Part shown: one piece after another, positions 1 to 8,965 of the stretch
How positions within the stretch are numbered: the first letter of the stretch is position 1
How the letters are laid out: each line of letters begins with the position of its first letter
NCBI GenBank assembly: GCA_016711925.1
Contig: JADJSA010000001.1
Coordinates: forward strand, 1 to 64,000
Length of the DNA stretch: 64,000 bases
Reading direction: 5' to 3'
Source: Candidatus Methylophosphatis haderslevensis
Lineage (GTDB): Bacteria; Pseudomonadota; Gammaproteobacteria; Burkholderiales; Rhodocyclaceae
Notes under the pieces: model-generated
Databases searched by the model: none
What the model saw: only the letters and a program-made list of their open reading frames with translations
Told to the model about the DNA's origin: nothing
Program-made: the position numbers and the translations under genes

Positions 1-1444
1 TACTGACGATACCCGCAATGCATTGATGGGCACGACGTTTTTGGGGGAAGCGAACGTCGCGGCGATATTCGGCGGCGACCTTTTGCCAAGCGGCGTCAAA
101 GCGATCGCTCTGAGCGAGGGCGCGGAAGGTGAGGATGGCTTGGCCGCCGTCGCTACTCCAGCGCTGACCGGATCGCTTCATGCGCTGGGTGACGAGCGTC
201 TTGCAAGTGGCCTCAACGACGCCGGAGCCGATCGGTAGATTTTGTGCGCGCAGCCGTGCGTAGTCCATGCGTGCGCGGTTGCGCCGGAAGTACCGCAGCT
301 CCTGCTCGAGTGGGCCGCAACGCGGCTTGCGCTTGTGGTGATAGGCCAAGGTGCGAATCACCTTTTCAACGCCGTCGTCGACTTCCAGCAACACGTGTCG
401 GTATTCGGCGAAACTGGCTCGGGACTTGACCGAAGCCTCGCCGTAAGCATGGTCGAAGGCACGCTTCAGGTGTTCGCCCGCGTGATAGAAATCCACGACC
501 TCAATCCCGATGGGTAGATCCTTGGCCAGGAAGTCCCAGTTGTCCCGCGCCCCATCGGCGACTTTGACCAGTCGCAAGTTCGGCTGTCGTCGGAAGGCGT
601 TTTCAACTTCCGCCACCAGTTGCCGTTTCAAGGTCTGCTTCTTCACCTCCGGCATGCGGGCGTTGCGCACGGTACGCAAGCGTTCGCCGTTCTCGTCGTA
701 ATGACTGACGCAGCCGCAACCGACCTCGCGGTAGCCCGCCGGACCTCGTGTTTGCTTGCCTTCCTGAATGCTCTGCTCGCGTCGCGCCTCGCGCTGCCCG
801 TCCTTCATCGGTGCCATTACACCGTCCAGCGATACCGCCAGCACAGCCGCCCCGACAACCGCTTCTTCCTGCGTCCGCAACGCCTTCTCCCATTCCTTGC
901 GCCGCGCTTCCCACTTTTCGCTGACGCCCTTCGGTAACCGATCCAGCGTGCTGCGCGACGGGTTCATGCCACCCAGTTCATGGAACAAGGATGCGCTTTC
1001 CGCCGGCGTCAGGTGCGTCACCGCCCAGAGACCCATCCGCGCCGCCAAGGGCGTGAAAAAACCTTCGACGATCCCGGCACGCAGTTCCAGCGGGCATTCG
1101 CTCCCGCCATTGGTCCCCACAATCCGATAGCGGTGCCGCAGCACGCTCACCGGCCCGGCCGCCGTCATGTATTCGCCGATGCCGCTGACCACCCGCCGGT
1201 GCCGCACCCCGTCGATCACCACCTCCGGCAGCGTGACATCCAGATGCGCCAACTCCTCGCCAATAAATTCCCGTTCCGCTTCACTGAAACGCTTGCGAAC
1301 CTCTCGCTCGAACGCTTCAAATCCGTCGTCATCTCGGCAAACCCCACTCCGACGTTCTTCGATGAACTTCAACAGCCTCGCCAACGCCTCTCCTGCAATC
1401 CCTGAGGATCCCCTCTCTTCACTGATCTTCGCTACACTTCTCAT
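1..1444 (-). CDS. ISKra4-family transposase, 3' end off the window
   Basis: Reading the minus strand from an ATG at 1444-1442 gives an uninterrupted frame of about 480 residues that runs off base 1 without a stop. It starts MRSVAKISEERG and contains VMAPMKDGQREAR, then DGARDNWDFLAKDLP with the conserved acidic residues, then VVDFYHAGEHLKRAF, and near the edge GSGVVEATCKTLVTQRMKRS. That order and those motifs are what I know from the ISKra4 DDE transposases. The gene looks intact as far as it is visible. Plus-strand frames here are shadows. The terminal inverted repeat could not be located with confidence in the bases after 1444. Confidence 0.85.
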   Translation of the reverse strand, partial: MRSVAKISEERGSSGIAGEALARLLKFIEERRSGVCRDDDGFEAFEREVRKRFSEAEREFIGEELAHLDVTLPEVVIDGVRHRRVVSGIGEYMTAAGPVSVLRHRYRIVGTNGGSECPLELRAGIVEGFFTPLAARMGLWAVTHLTPAESASLFHELGGMNPSRSTLDRLPKGVSEKWEARRKEWEKALRTQEEAVVGAAVLAVSLDGVMAPMKDGQREARREQSIQEGKQTRGPAGYREVGCGCVSHYDENGERLRTVRNARMPEVKKQTLKRQLVAEVENAFRRQPNLRLVKVADGARDNWDFLAKDLPIGIEVVDFYHAGEHLKRAFDHAYGEASVKSRASFAEYRHVLLEVDDGVEKVIRTLAYHHKRKPRCGPLEQELRYFRRNRARMDYARLRAQNLPIGSGVVEATCKTLVTQRMKRSGQRWSSDGGQAILTFRALAQSDRFDAAWQKVAAEYRRDVRFPQKRRAHQCIAGIVS

Positions 1445-1500
1445 GGGCCGATCTCCAGGTGGTTATCTCTCGACAAGACAACCACCGTCTAGCATAAAGG
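1..1500 (-). mobile_element. Partial ISKra4-type insertion sequence
   Basis: The element contains the transposase gene and an untranslated leader upstream of it. Its right boundary is a guess: no clear inverted repeat or target duplication was seen between 1444 and about 1560, and the other end is outside the window. Confidence 0.5.
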
Positions 1501-2303
1501 TCGGCCCGCCTCCATCCCTCAGCAAACTAAATTCGCCTCCACGCGCCAGCCGATGCACGTAAGTCATTGGTTTTATTATCAGTGGTGGACCACACCCAAT
1601 GCAATTGCCCCATCACTCGCTGCAGCGTCAGCCTCAAGCCGTGCAAATCGCAAGCAGATTTGACGATCACAATCCGGCGACGAGTCGGTATGGCCAGCGA
1701 TAGCGGGTTCCACTTTAGGGCAATGCCGCTGGGTAGCGTCGATTGGCCAGCGCCGAGTTCGCGAGTTCGCGAGCGTCGCGGCTAACCCTTAACGCCCTCG
1801 CCGATTGGACCGATGCCTGCCGGGTCGATGCTTTCGCGGGGCGTCGACCGGGAGTGTACTGAATCCCCTCGTTCGAGTTGCTCGCGCCACGCGGCTTCCT
1901 GGGACGCCGAGGGCCACTTTGCGGCCATCAGATCTGAGAGCGCCACGACTGGACTGGGTCGCGAGTTGCCGCCGGCATGATGCGAGAGCTGCCGTTCGGT
2001 CTTGTTGACTTGGCCGAAGAGCTGGCCTACGTCAGATTCACGTGAGCGGCAGCTTGATCATCGGCAAGCTGCCATTGCGCTTGAGAACGTCATCAGGCAA
2101 GCGTGGGTCCATAGCGCGCGGTACGATCGAGGTTAAGGTGGCGGGAACCGGCCGTAGAGGGACTGGCTGACCCGCCAGACGCAGCGCCAAATTGGTACGC
2201 GCAGAGTTGGCGTCATTGGCAGCTGACCGTCTTTGGTCGTCAGCACCGCGCGTGCGGATCGTTCACCTTGCTCCGACCCCGATGCCGTGCTAATCTAGTC
2301 AGC
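1501..2303. other. Spacer without a recognisable gene
   Basis: About 800 bases between the IS and the toxin-antitoxin pair. The short open frames on either strand have no recognisable motif or plausible ribosome site. The stretch is probably decayed sequence from earlier insertions. Confidence 0.4.
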
Positions 2304-2606
2304 ATGACCAGAAAAGCACCAGCCCAACAAATGGCCCCTGACCAGCCTCCACGCAGTCGTTGGCGCCTTCAGGACGCCAAGGCGCGTTTCAGCGAACTGG
2401 TGCGCCTGGCGCACAGCGACGGGCCGCAGCACGTCACGCTGCATGGCCGCGATGCAGTGGTTGTCATCGACGCAGAGGAGTTTCGCCGCCTATCGGGTTC
2501 GCGCACTGGGCAGTTGTTGATCGACGCCCTGCAGGCATCACCGCATCGCGAGATTGAAATCGAGCCGCGTCGCTCGGCAATGCCGGTGCGGTCCGTCAAG
2601 CTGTGA
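2304..2606 (+). CDS. Phd/YefM (VapB-like) antitoxin
   Basis: A 100-residue protein whose middle, RWRLQDAKARFSELVRLA followed by PQHVTLHGRDAVVVIDAEEF, is the typical Phd/YefM DNA-binding fold; the basic C-terminal tail would bind the toxin. The ATG at 2304 is preferred to an in-frame TTG at 2268 because homology begins after it. The stop codon overlaps the GTG start of the PIN toxin gene at 2603, the usual coupled arrangement. Such proteins neutralise the partner toxin and repress their own operon. Confidence 0.85.
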   Translation: MTRKAPAQQMAPDQPPRSRWRLQDAKARFSELVRLAHSDGPQHVTLHGRDAVVVIDAEEFRRLSGSRTGQLLIDALQASPHREIEIEPRRSAMPVRSVKL

Positions 2607-3037
2607 GTGGCTGGCTGCTCGACACCAATGTGATTTCGGAATTGCGCCGACCGCGTCCCAATGCGCGGGTGCGCGCGTTTGTCGCTGGTCAAGCGCTGGA
2701 GGAACTGTTCGTCAGCACGGTGACATTCGCCGAGATCCGCTTCGGCATCGAAACGGTCGGCGATCCGATCCGCCGCGCGGAACTCAATGACTGGTTGGTG
2801 CACAAAGTGCGACCGATGTTCGAGCAGCGAACACTGGAGGTTTCCGAGGATGTGATGTTCAAATGGCGCCTGCTCGTCGAGGAGGGACGCAAGACCGGTC
2901 ATACCTTTTCGCAGCCCGACCTGATCATCGCGGCAACCGCTCTCCACCACGGACTGACGGTCGTGACCCGCGACACCGGCGACTACATGCTCGCCCGAGT
3001 CTCGCTGTTGAATCCGTGGGCCGATAGAACGCCGTAG
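2603..3037 (+). CDS. vapC: VapC/FitB-like PIN-domain ribonuclease toxin
   Basis: 144 residues with the PIN acidic residues in order: LLDTNVISELRRP (first Asp, residue 7), FVSTVTFAEIRFG (Glu), and FSQPDLIIAATALHHGLTVVTRDTGDY (Asp pair). PIN toxins are Mg-dependent RNases that cut tRNA or other RNA. The start is GTG at 2603, overlapping the antitoxin stop. Length and catalytic residues suggest a functional toxin. Confidence 0.9.
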   Translation: MSGWLLDTNVISELRRPRPNARVRAFVAGQALEELFVSTVTFAEIRFGIETVGDPIRRAELNDWLVHKVRPMFEQRTLEVSEDVMFKWRLLVEEGRKTGHTFSQPDLIIAATALHHGLTVVTRDTGDYMLARVSLLNPWADRTP

Positions 3038-3173
3038 CCTGGCGGAAAGGGCGTCCAGATCCCAGGCAAACGCCGTTCGACAGGCCTGTTACTGACCAAC
3101 CTTTTTCGGTCCAAGGTTTGGAACGTCCCGCATCCACTGCTTGACGGAAAGGTGGTTTGTGCCGTAATGCCCG

Positions 3174-3800
3174 CTATCCCTGTGCATGGAAGCTCGCAAT
3201 GCCCCGGTTGCCGAACAATCCCACCAGAATGGGCGGTGCGATCAGGGCAAAGGGATGGAACGTCACGGGGAGAAGAAACAGCACCAGGGAACCACAGACG
3301 ATCAGGACGCCTAGCGTCATATGGAGACTGAACAGCTCGGCGCTGTGCTGCTCGAACTGCTTGCTCCTGATCGATCGTCTCAGATAGCCGTCAATGACGC
3401 ACGCCACGACAAAGCCCACCAGCAGGGCAAACCACTCGATAAGCCCGGACAGGCGGAACAGAAACAGGGTCAGCAGCGCATCGATAGAACGGGTGTACTG
3501 ATTGTTGAACAAGCGCGCGGTGGCTTCCGCAAGTCGCTGGGCCGCGACCGTTTCGACCGGACTGGATGCCGCGGCAGCGCTCACGGCGGCGGGACTCGGC
3601 GCGTTGGACTGGACCTCGCCGTGCAGGGTGATGGCGCGGTCGAGAACGCGCAGGGCATGCGCCTCGCCGCAATACCGGTCGTTCAGATCGTGGTCGATGT
3701 GAATCTGATCGAGGAACCGGTCCGGGCCGTAGACCGACGGGAGATAGAAGAACAGGCAAAGGAACAGCACCATCGTCGCGATGGCGACAATCCGGATCAT
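3174..3800 (-). CDS. DUF4400 integrating-conjugative-element membrane protein
   Basis: 208 residues beginning MIRIVAIATMVLFLCLFFYL, a membrane segment, followed by a hydrophilic middle and three more hydrophobic segments (LIEWFALLVGFVVACVIDGY; LGVLIVCGSLVLFLLPVTF; ALIAPPILVGLFG). The pattern and the place just after traD match the DUF4400 / PFL_4697-type ICE membrane proteins, whose exact role in transfer is unknown. I chose the ATG at 3800; an upstream in-frame ATG at 3872 lies in traD. The traD frame overlaps the 5' 410 bases because traD seems to have lost its stop. Confidence 0.75.
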   Translation of the reverse strand: MIRIVAIATMVLFLCLFFYLPSVYGPDRFLDQIHIDHDLNDRYCGEAHALRVLDRAITLHGEVQSNAPSPAAVSAAAASSPVETVAAQRLAEATARLFNNQYTRSIDALLTLFLFRLSGLIEWFALLVGFVVACVIDGYLRRSIRSKQFEQHSAELFSLHMTLGVLIVCGSLVLFLLPVTFHPFALIAPPILVGLFGNRGIASFHAQG

Positions 3801-5700
3801 GGCGCGCTCCCGGCGGCCGGCGCTGATGGACGCAATCGATGATCGGAAAGCGGCCCTTGAATAGGCGACCACCCGAAACGGAGGCGAAGTATTGGAGGTT
3901 GGGCAGCTTCCCGAGGACCTCCGGTGGAATCATTTCCTCGGGGGTATCCGTGACCTGAGCCGAGTAGCCGGACGAGAAGTCGCCGAGATGGCCGTCGGCG
4001 CCATGGTTCAGGCCGACCCGCAGGTTGTGGATGCCCGTCTTGCCAAACGTCTCGACAATGAAATCCTGGGTGGGACGATCCTTCGAGCGCAAGGCGATCA
4101 GGTTGTTCAGATTGCCCAGTGCCATCCGTGCGGCCTCTTCGCTGCCGAGCCGTTTCGCCATGTCGGCAAGGGTCTGCATGGCGCAGGTCGTGTAGATCCC
4201 GCCCTCGGCCCCTTTGTTGAGCAATTCGATCAGCGGCGTGTTGATGACATTGGCGACCTCGTCGACGAACAGCGAAATCCGGCGATCGCCGCCGAGGTTG
4301 TAGCGCATGCCCGCGAAGGCCGACAGATCGGCGAGCCAGATCGCACCGATCGCCGAGGCCACCGCAGGATCGGGCAAGGAGTCCAGGCACATGTAGAGCA
4401 CGTGGCCACCGCGAACGATCTTCTCCATGTTCATGATGGGGCGCGTGTCGACCGGATCGAACGGATCGGGCGACAACGACTTACCGAGGGTCCCCGAGGT
4501 CAGCATCGAGAGGATCGGCAGGAGATTCGCGGTGATCTTCTGGTAGTGTTCCCGGTTGTGCAGGAATGTCCTCACCTGGGCATCGACCACCTTGCTGCGC
4601 AGGGAGGTCGCGACGTTCTGCTGGTAGTAGGCGACGAAGGCGAGCAGGTCCGGCGTCGCCCGGTCGGAGGGTTTGCGGATGGCGCCCCTTCGGGCATCCT
4701 GCAGCAGGCTCCTGAACTCGGGCAAGTCCCGCCATCCAGACCCAAGGGTCTCGTCGAAAAAGCGCCGCAGCGTCTCTTCGAGGATCGGTTCGATGCCGCC
4801 CTCGATGTAGTTCGAGAGTTTCATGAGGTTCGGCCGATCCTCCAGTGCCACCGACCCCTGCACGACGACGTTGACCGCATCCCAGCCGAATGCCGAGAAC
4901 GCACCGGCGGTGTCGGGGGGCATGATCGACTGGATGCGCGAGGCCAGTTCGGTGGGCTTCTGCCAGTTGAACATCGGGTCGAGCCGCACACCGAGCTCCG
5001 GAAAGGCGGGATGAAACTCGAGGAAGGTGTCCGGTTCGCGATACACCTGGCACGCGCGTTCGACGACGCGCTTCATGCGCCGGCTGTTCTTCGGATCGAG
5101 CACGATGACCACGTCGCCCCGGCGCACTGCCTGCGTGATCAGGCCCGCGAGCGCCACCCCCTTGCCGGACTGGGTCGTGCCGACGAGCAGCGTGCCGCCC
5201 TCGAAATTCTGCAGCGGCCGGTATAGCGGCTTCTCGACCGGCTCGACACCGTGAATGTAGGAGAGGCCAATCTCGCGGTCCGGTTGCGGGTCGACACCAA
5301 ATCCCAGCAACCGCAGCCACCAGGGAGAGAGCATGTGCTCTCGGAAGTCCACCTTCGCCAGTTCATAGAGGCGCTGCGAATGGACCGGTTGCCATTCGAA
5401 GCCGTACCCCATAAAGACGTCGGCGGGATCCCGGGTGAGCTTCGCATGCTGCTCGAAGGACACGACCTGCATCGCGCGGCCGCAGAGCGAGGCCCGGATC
5501 TTGATCAGCCGGACCGACTGCGCCAGCCGAAAGAGCGCCATCGCCGCACAGATCGCCAGCAGGGCGAGCGTCACCGCGACCGGGCGGGTGGTGCGAAGCG
5601 ACTCGTAGGCAAACAGGCACGCGGCGGCGAACCAGATCGCCGCTGCATACCCCTCGTAGGCCTTTCGCCAGGGCATTTCGTATTTTCTGACGAGCATCAT
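3391..5700 (-). CDS. traD: Conjugative coupling protein TraD, stop probably lost by frameshift
   Basis: A 769-residue VirD4/TraD-type ATPase that links the relaxosome to the secretion channel. Two N-terminal membrane segments (residues about 15-60) precede a nucleotide-binding domain with Walker A LVGTTQSGKG (about 170) and Walker B ISLFVDEVANV (about 480). Homologous sequence ends near LFKGRFPIIDC at about 3830. The last 130 or so residues are Arg/Pro-rich and are simply the DUF4400 gene read in another frame. One frame over, a TGA overlaps the DUF4400 ATG at 3800, so the original end was probably near 3797. The ATG overlaps the relaxase stop (ATGA at 5697-5700). Confidence 0.85.
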   Translation of the reverse strand: MMLVRKYEMPWRKAYEGYAAAIWFAAACLFAYESLRTTRPVAVTLALLAICAAMALFRLAQSVRLIKIRASLCGRAMQVVSFEQHAKLTRDPADVFMGYGFEWQPVHSQRLYELAKVDFREHMLSPWWLRLLGFGVDPQPDREIGLSYIHGVEPVEKPLYRPLQNFEGGTLLVGTTQSGKGVALAGLITQAVRRGDVVIVLDPKNSRRMKRVVERACQVYREPDTFLEFHPAFPELGVRLDPMFNWQKPTELASRIQSIMPPDTAGAFSAFGWDAVNVVVQGSVALEDRPNLMKLSNYIEGGIEPILEETLRRFFDETLGSGWRDLPEFRSLLQDARRGAIRKPSDRATPDLLAFVAYYQQNVATSLRSKVVDAQVRTFLHNREHYQKITANLLPILSMLTSGTLGKSLSPDPFDPVDTRPIMNMEKIVRGGHVLYMCLDSLPDPAVASAIGAIWLADLSAFAGMRYNLGGDRRISLFVDEVANVINTPLIELLNKGAEGGIYTTCAMQTLADMAKRLGSEEAARMALGNLNNLIALRSKDRPTQDFIVETFGKTGIHNLRVGLNHGADGHLGDFSSGYSAQVTDTPEEMIPPEVLGKLPNLQYFASVSGGRLFKGRFPIIDCVHQRRPPGARHDPDCRHRDDGAVPLPVLLSPVGLRPGPVPRSDSHRPRSERPVLRRGACPARSRPRHHPARRGPVQRAESRRRERCRGIQSGRNGRGPATCGSHRALVQQSVHPFYRCAADPVSVPPVRAYRVVCPAGGLCRGVRH

Positions 5701-7502
5701 GGACCCTCGCGGGACTGGGTGGCGACGAAATCGGACGGGCTGAGGCCCGCCACGAAACCGGGCAGAATGACGACGCCGCTCAGCGTCTCGCCGCAGAATT
5801 CGCAGACCACGGTCTTGGCCTTGGTCTGCGGTGCGATCGCCAGGACCTCCACCTCGGCCAGGGCACGCACGGCGATCGCCGGTTCGACCTTGCGGGCTTC
5901 GAACGACTTGAGCGGCACGAAAACCCCCTGCGCAACGGTTCGCGCCGCAACGTCCGCCGGGCTTCCGTTCATCGTGTCGATGATGCCCTCGAGGGCCTGG
6001 CGAACGGGCGGATTGAGGTGCGGGGGGGAGAGGAAAGCGAATCGAACAGGGAGCGGGACGTCCGCCGTGACGGCGGCGCGTCCCGGCGAATCGACGCTCG
6101 GGGACGCCTTGTCCTGATCCTCAACGACCGCGGCGGCGGCAGCCACGGCTTTTGCAATCGGTGGGGGGGCGTGCCGTTCGAGCGCAAGCGGGATCTGGTG
6201 TTGGGTTGCAGGGGTGACGACCTCGCTGCCCGGCACAGCGACCGCCGGCGCCGGGCTTCGCGTGGGCGAGGTCTTCGGAGGGATGACATCCGGTTCGGCA
6301 ACCAGCAGCGCGCGTTCGAGCGCAACCGGGCCGCCGGCGCTGCCCGCAAACAGGATGTCGGGAAAGACCAGGCGAATCGCCTCGATTGGCTTCCTGGCGT
6401 TGGGCGGATAGATGTCCCAGGTTGCACGAGACTCGCTTTGCGGCTGGACCACGCCCGCGGCGAGCAGAATCTCCAGAATCGTCTCGGAAGACTTCGGTAT
6501 GCCGGGCAACTGATCGGCCTCCAGGAGCTTGGAGAGATCGGCGGCGGCGTTGGGCCAGACGATGAAAGCGCCATCGGAACCGAACCAGACGCGCGAGCGT
6601 TCCGAATTGGGTTTCCAGGCCTCGCTGTCGATAACCAGTCGCCGCATGCCGTCGACGAGATAGCGTTCGAGGTGGGAGCCCAGAATCGGCTTGCCATACC
6701 GATCCGCGCTGGCACGCAGGTCGCGGTCGATGACCAGAGCGGCCGCACGGCGGACGAGCTGGTCGAGCACATTGTGCTCGCGCAGGCTGGGCATGCCGCT
6801 GACGCTGCCCAACATCTGGGGCACGACGACCGAATTGCCCCGCGCGAGATACTGGAGGGTGTCGGCATCGACGATGCGCGGCAGGGCGAAGACCCCGAGG
6901 CTGCGCATCTCCCCGGCATTGGGGATCCATTTGAGGAAATAGCGATTCGCCTTGACCGATGCGAGCCAGGCGCCGAGCGGGGCGATGTACGAGGGCCACT
7001 CGTTGCCCTGGCTGTCGGTGACCACCAGGTGGCTCAGCGTGCGATGGATTTCATGACAGAGGCCGGAAATGAACGTCGCCTTGCGCCAGCGCGGTTCGAG
7101 GTCCCGGCGCTGCAGGATCGTTGCCCGCCCCGAGAAGATCTGCCCATCGGTCCCCTGGAGGGCAAAGAATGCGATTTCCAGACCCAGCCGGAAGAGACCC
7201 CCGGGAGAACAAAAGTAGTTGTCGGAGGTCGCGGGCAGCAGATGCACGAAGTCCGCGTAGCGTCGTATCAACGGGAGCAGGTCGGTCGAGAATGCCCGCG
7301 CATCGGCGCCATCGGCGAGCTTGATACGCGCGATCAGGTCGGCGTTCTGTTCGAGGATTTCGTCGACCGCGAGAACCGGCAATCCCGGATCGACCGACGG
7401 ATAGGCCATCGCCGCGGCGTCGCCGCGTACGCCTGGCTCGGCGCGGCGCCCGGCTGGCGACTTGCGCTCTGCACCCCACAGATGTTTCAGGAGACCGGTC
7501 AT
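5697..7502 (-). CDS. traI: MobH-family relaxase (TraI_2 domain)
   Basis: 601 residues. The N-terminal half carries the TraI_2 signature: FVHLLPATSDNYFCSPGGLF, LGLEIAFFALQ, then HEIHRTLSHLVVTDSQGNEW. The middle includes a region typical of ICE relaxases (WDIYPPNARKPIEAIRLVFP), and the C-terminus ends in a linker and an FCGE cysteine pair. MobH relaxases nick the element at oriT to start transfer. Some His positions of canonical MobH proteins are replaced (NYFCSPGG where others have a His-rich motif), so catalysis is not assured. It is flanked by FlhC-like and traD genes on the same strand. Confidence 0.75.
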   Translation of the reverse strand: MTGLLKHLWGAERKSPAGRRAEPGVRGDAAAMAYPSVDPGLPVLAVDEILEQNADLIARIKLADGADARAFSTDLLPLIRRYADFVHLLPATSDNYFCSPGGLFRLGLEIAFFALQGTDGQIFSGRATILQRRDLEPRWRKATFISGLCHEIHRTLSHLVVTDSQGNEWPSYIAPLGAWLASVKANRYFLKWIPNAGEMRSLGVFALPRIVDADTLQYLARGNSVVVPQMLGSVSGMPSLREHNVLDQLVRRAAALVIDRDLRASADRYGKPILGSHLERYLVDGMRRLVIDSEAWKPNSERSRVWFGSDGAFIVWPNAAADLSKLLEADQLPGIPKSSETILEILLAAGVVQPQSESRATWDIYPPNARKPIEAIRLVFPDILFAGSAGGPVALERALLVAEPDVIPPKTSPTRSPAPAVAVPGSEVVTPATQHQIPLALERHAPPPIAKAVAAAAAVVEDQDKASPSVDSPGRAAVTADVPLPVRFAFLSPPHLNPPVRQALEGIIDTMNGSPADVAARTVAQGVFVPLKSFEARKVEPAIAVRALAEVEVLAIAPQTKAKTVVCEFCGETLSGVVILPGFVAGLSPSDFVATQSREGP

Positions 7503-7574
7503 CGTTGGCGATTCGCAAGAAGAGAGGCCTCATTCTTGGCGCAGAACGGTCAGGGGGTCCAGGCGAAATAGGCC

Positions 7575-8204
7575 CTATTTTTGCGGGCTTTCGACGTTAG
7601 CTCTCGTTTCCACGCCTTGCGTGCCGTCAGTTGTCCACAGGGTCTGCCCGGCGTCTTCCGGCATCGATCGGGTCGGAAAGTGAGCTTGCAACCGGGCGTC
7701 GGCCACGTACCGTTGGACGAACTTGCAAAAGATGCAGCCGCCGATCAGTCTCTCGTACCCGACTTGAATTAACTGCTGCGACTTGCACTGCGGGCAAACA
7801 GCGATGTCGAAGGAGCGGTTCCGGACACCCCAGACATTGCCCTCGAGATGGCAGACCAGATTGACGGCGCGGTCGAAGGAGATCGACGGTTGGGAGCCAA
7901 CGCAACTGAGATAGCGCCCGTAGGCGTCTATCAGCGACTCGACGATTTCGAACTCGTTTCTCCGGTTGCGCCAATAGTGGACCGCAAAGAGCGAGGCCTC
8001 CACGCGCTTGGCGAGATTAGCCGTGTGATACCAATCGATACTCGATGGCCAGCGCCCGGCGGGCGCTTCTTTGCGAGGAACGAGTTGCTGAATTTCCTTC
8101 AGCGATAGACCGGTGATCGTGCACACCGTGCCGCGCCGCGCACCGAACCCGAGCATCCGCTCGGCATTCCCGAGAACGCGCACGCGCTCCGCAATGCAGG
8201 ACAT
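7575..8204 (-). CDS. FlhC-like transcriptional activator (SetC/AcaC type)
   Basis: 209 residues. The N-terminus has an HTH-like stretch (TVCTITGLSLKEIQQLVPR) followed by PAGRWPSSIDWYHTANLAKRVEASLFAVHYW, and the C-terminus has the FlhC zinc motif, CPQC then CIFC. FlhC homologues outside flagellar clusters are known as SetC and AcaC, master activators of SXT-type ICEs and IncC plasmids, acting as a complex with a D partner. The flhD-like gene lies 21 bases upstream and the relaxase 72 bases downstream, so this is very probably the transfer activator rather than a flagellar gene. Confidence 0.75.
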   Translation of the reverse strand: MSCIAERVRVLGNAERMLGFGARRGTVCTITGLSLKEIQQLVPRKEAPAGRWPSSIDWYHTANLAKRVEASLFAVHYWRNRRNEFEIVESLIDAYGRYLSCVGSQPSISFDRAVNLVCHLEGNVWGVRNRSFDIAVCPQCKSQQLIQVGYERLIGGCIFCKFVQRYVADARLQAHFPTRSMPEDAGQTLWTTDGTQGVETRANVESPQK

Positions 8205-8225
8205 GTTGGGAACCAGACCAGCAGA

Positions 8226-8543
8226 CTACCCGGACGCTGCGGTCCGCAGGCGCCGGCGAGGTTGCATGCTCCGAACCGCTGACAATGCGCCGAGTAGTGG
8301 GGTCGGGCCGGCCAGGATTTCACGGATATCGGGCCGAAGCGATACGAGGGACTCGCCTGCCGAATTCGCCACCGCGGCCAGCAAATGCTCGGCGGATAGA
8401 TGCGGTCTCAACTCGTCCAGTTCCGACTTGGTGAGTCCAAATGTCGCGCAGGCGGCAATTGGGTTCTGGTCGCAGCCTTCACGCAGCAACGTCAGAGCGA
8501 GAAAGTTCAGGTACTGGACCGAGTTGAGTGGTGAGCCAGCCAT
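8226..8543 (-). CDS. FlhD-like transcriptional activator (SetD/AcaD type)
   Basis: 105 residues. The central segment QYLNFLALTLLREGCDQNPI then FGLTKSELDELRPHLSAEHLL fits the all-helical FlhD dimer fold. The start at 8543 is supported by a GAGGAG site eight bases before the ATG; an in-frame GTG at 8600 lacks one. It is first in the minus-strand block and would pair with the next gene in a D4C2-type activator complex. The similarity is to the fold rather than strong sequence identity. Confidence 0.65.
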   Translation of the reverse strand: MAGSPLNSVQYLNFLALTLLREGCDQNPIAACATFGLTKSELDELRPHLSAEHLLAAVANSAGESLVSLRPDIREILAGPTPLLGALSAVRSMQPRRRLRTAASG

Positions 8544-8965
8544 GGTGAAATCTCCTCGTAAGCCCGCTTCGGCCATGTAAGCGCTAGGCGAATTCGTCAC
8601 AGAATCTGCTTTTCCAGCGCGAAGAACAGCTCATTTCAGGTGCTCATTCCTAGCAATCTATTCACCGTACAGGATAATGTCAAGGGCAGTCGTTCTGACT
8701 TTGCCTTCTTGTGTCACTCTGGAAGGCTCGAGGCGACCGCTTCCTCTTCGCACCCGGCATCCAAGTTCTCTATAGACGCTACCAGCCGGGACCAAACAAT
8801 TGTGCCTATACTTCCGCAACATACGAGCAAGTTCAGGGTGGCAAATCGATGCTTTGTCAGTGTAACAAAGTTACTTGTATAAAGCTGAAAGGCCCCGTAG
8901 TTCTTGACGACATGCGCTTTGCTGTTGTTTACTGATGCCCTCAACTCACCCAAGGATGAGAGACT
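8544..8965. other. Divergent intergenic region, two transcription units
   Basis: About 420 bases separating the minus-strand flhD-like gene from the plus-strand response regulator. It is AT-richer than its surroundings and should contain promoters for both directions. Apart from the palindrome at 8862 no gene-like frame is supported. Confidence 0.5.
8862..8883 (+). promoter_or_regulatory. Palindrome plus -10-like box before the response regulator
   Basis: GTAACAAAGTTAC is a perfect 5-bp inverted repeat with a 3-base loop and is followed at once by TTGTATAAAG, containing a TATAAA -10-like box. It lies about 85 bases before the response regulator ATG, so it could be an operator, perhaps autoregulatory. 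Confidence 0.4.

Larger units (their letters stand above)
3174..8543 (-). mobile_element. Conjugative-element transfer block (ICE-like), partial
   Basis: Five minus-strand genes in tight order, flhD-like, flhC-like, relaxase, traD and a DUF4400 gene, form one transfer and mobilisation block of the kind found in integrating conjugative elements. No integrase or pilus genes lie beside it, so either the element is a fragment or the rest is elsewhere. The block at 42369-50403 carries families of the same element type. Confidence 0.6.

Noticed and set aside
3892..5226. Long plus-strand open frame opposite traD
   Set aside because: It is antisense to conserved ATPase motifs and is His/Arg/Gly-rich without any domain; a product of high GC.
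6018..7571. 517-codon plus-strand frame opposite the relaxase
   Set aside because: Shadow of the relaxase gene; no motif, Arg/Asp-rich composition.
7575..8543. Flagellar flhDC operon
   Set aside because: No flagellar genes nearby; position upstream of a relaxase and traD points to SetDC/AcaDC-type activators.
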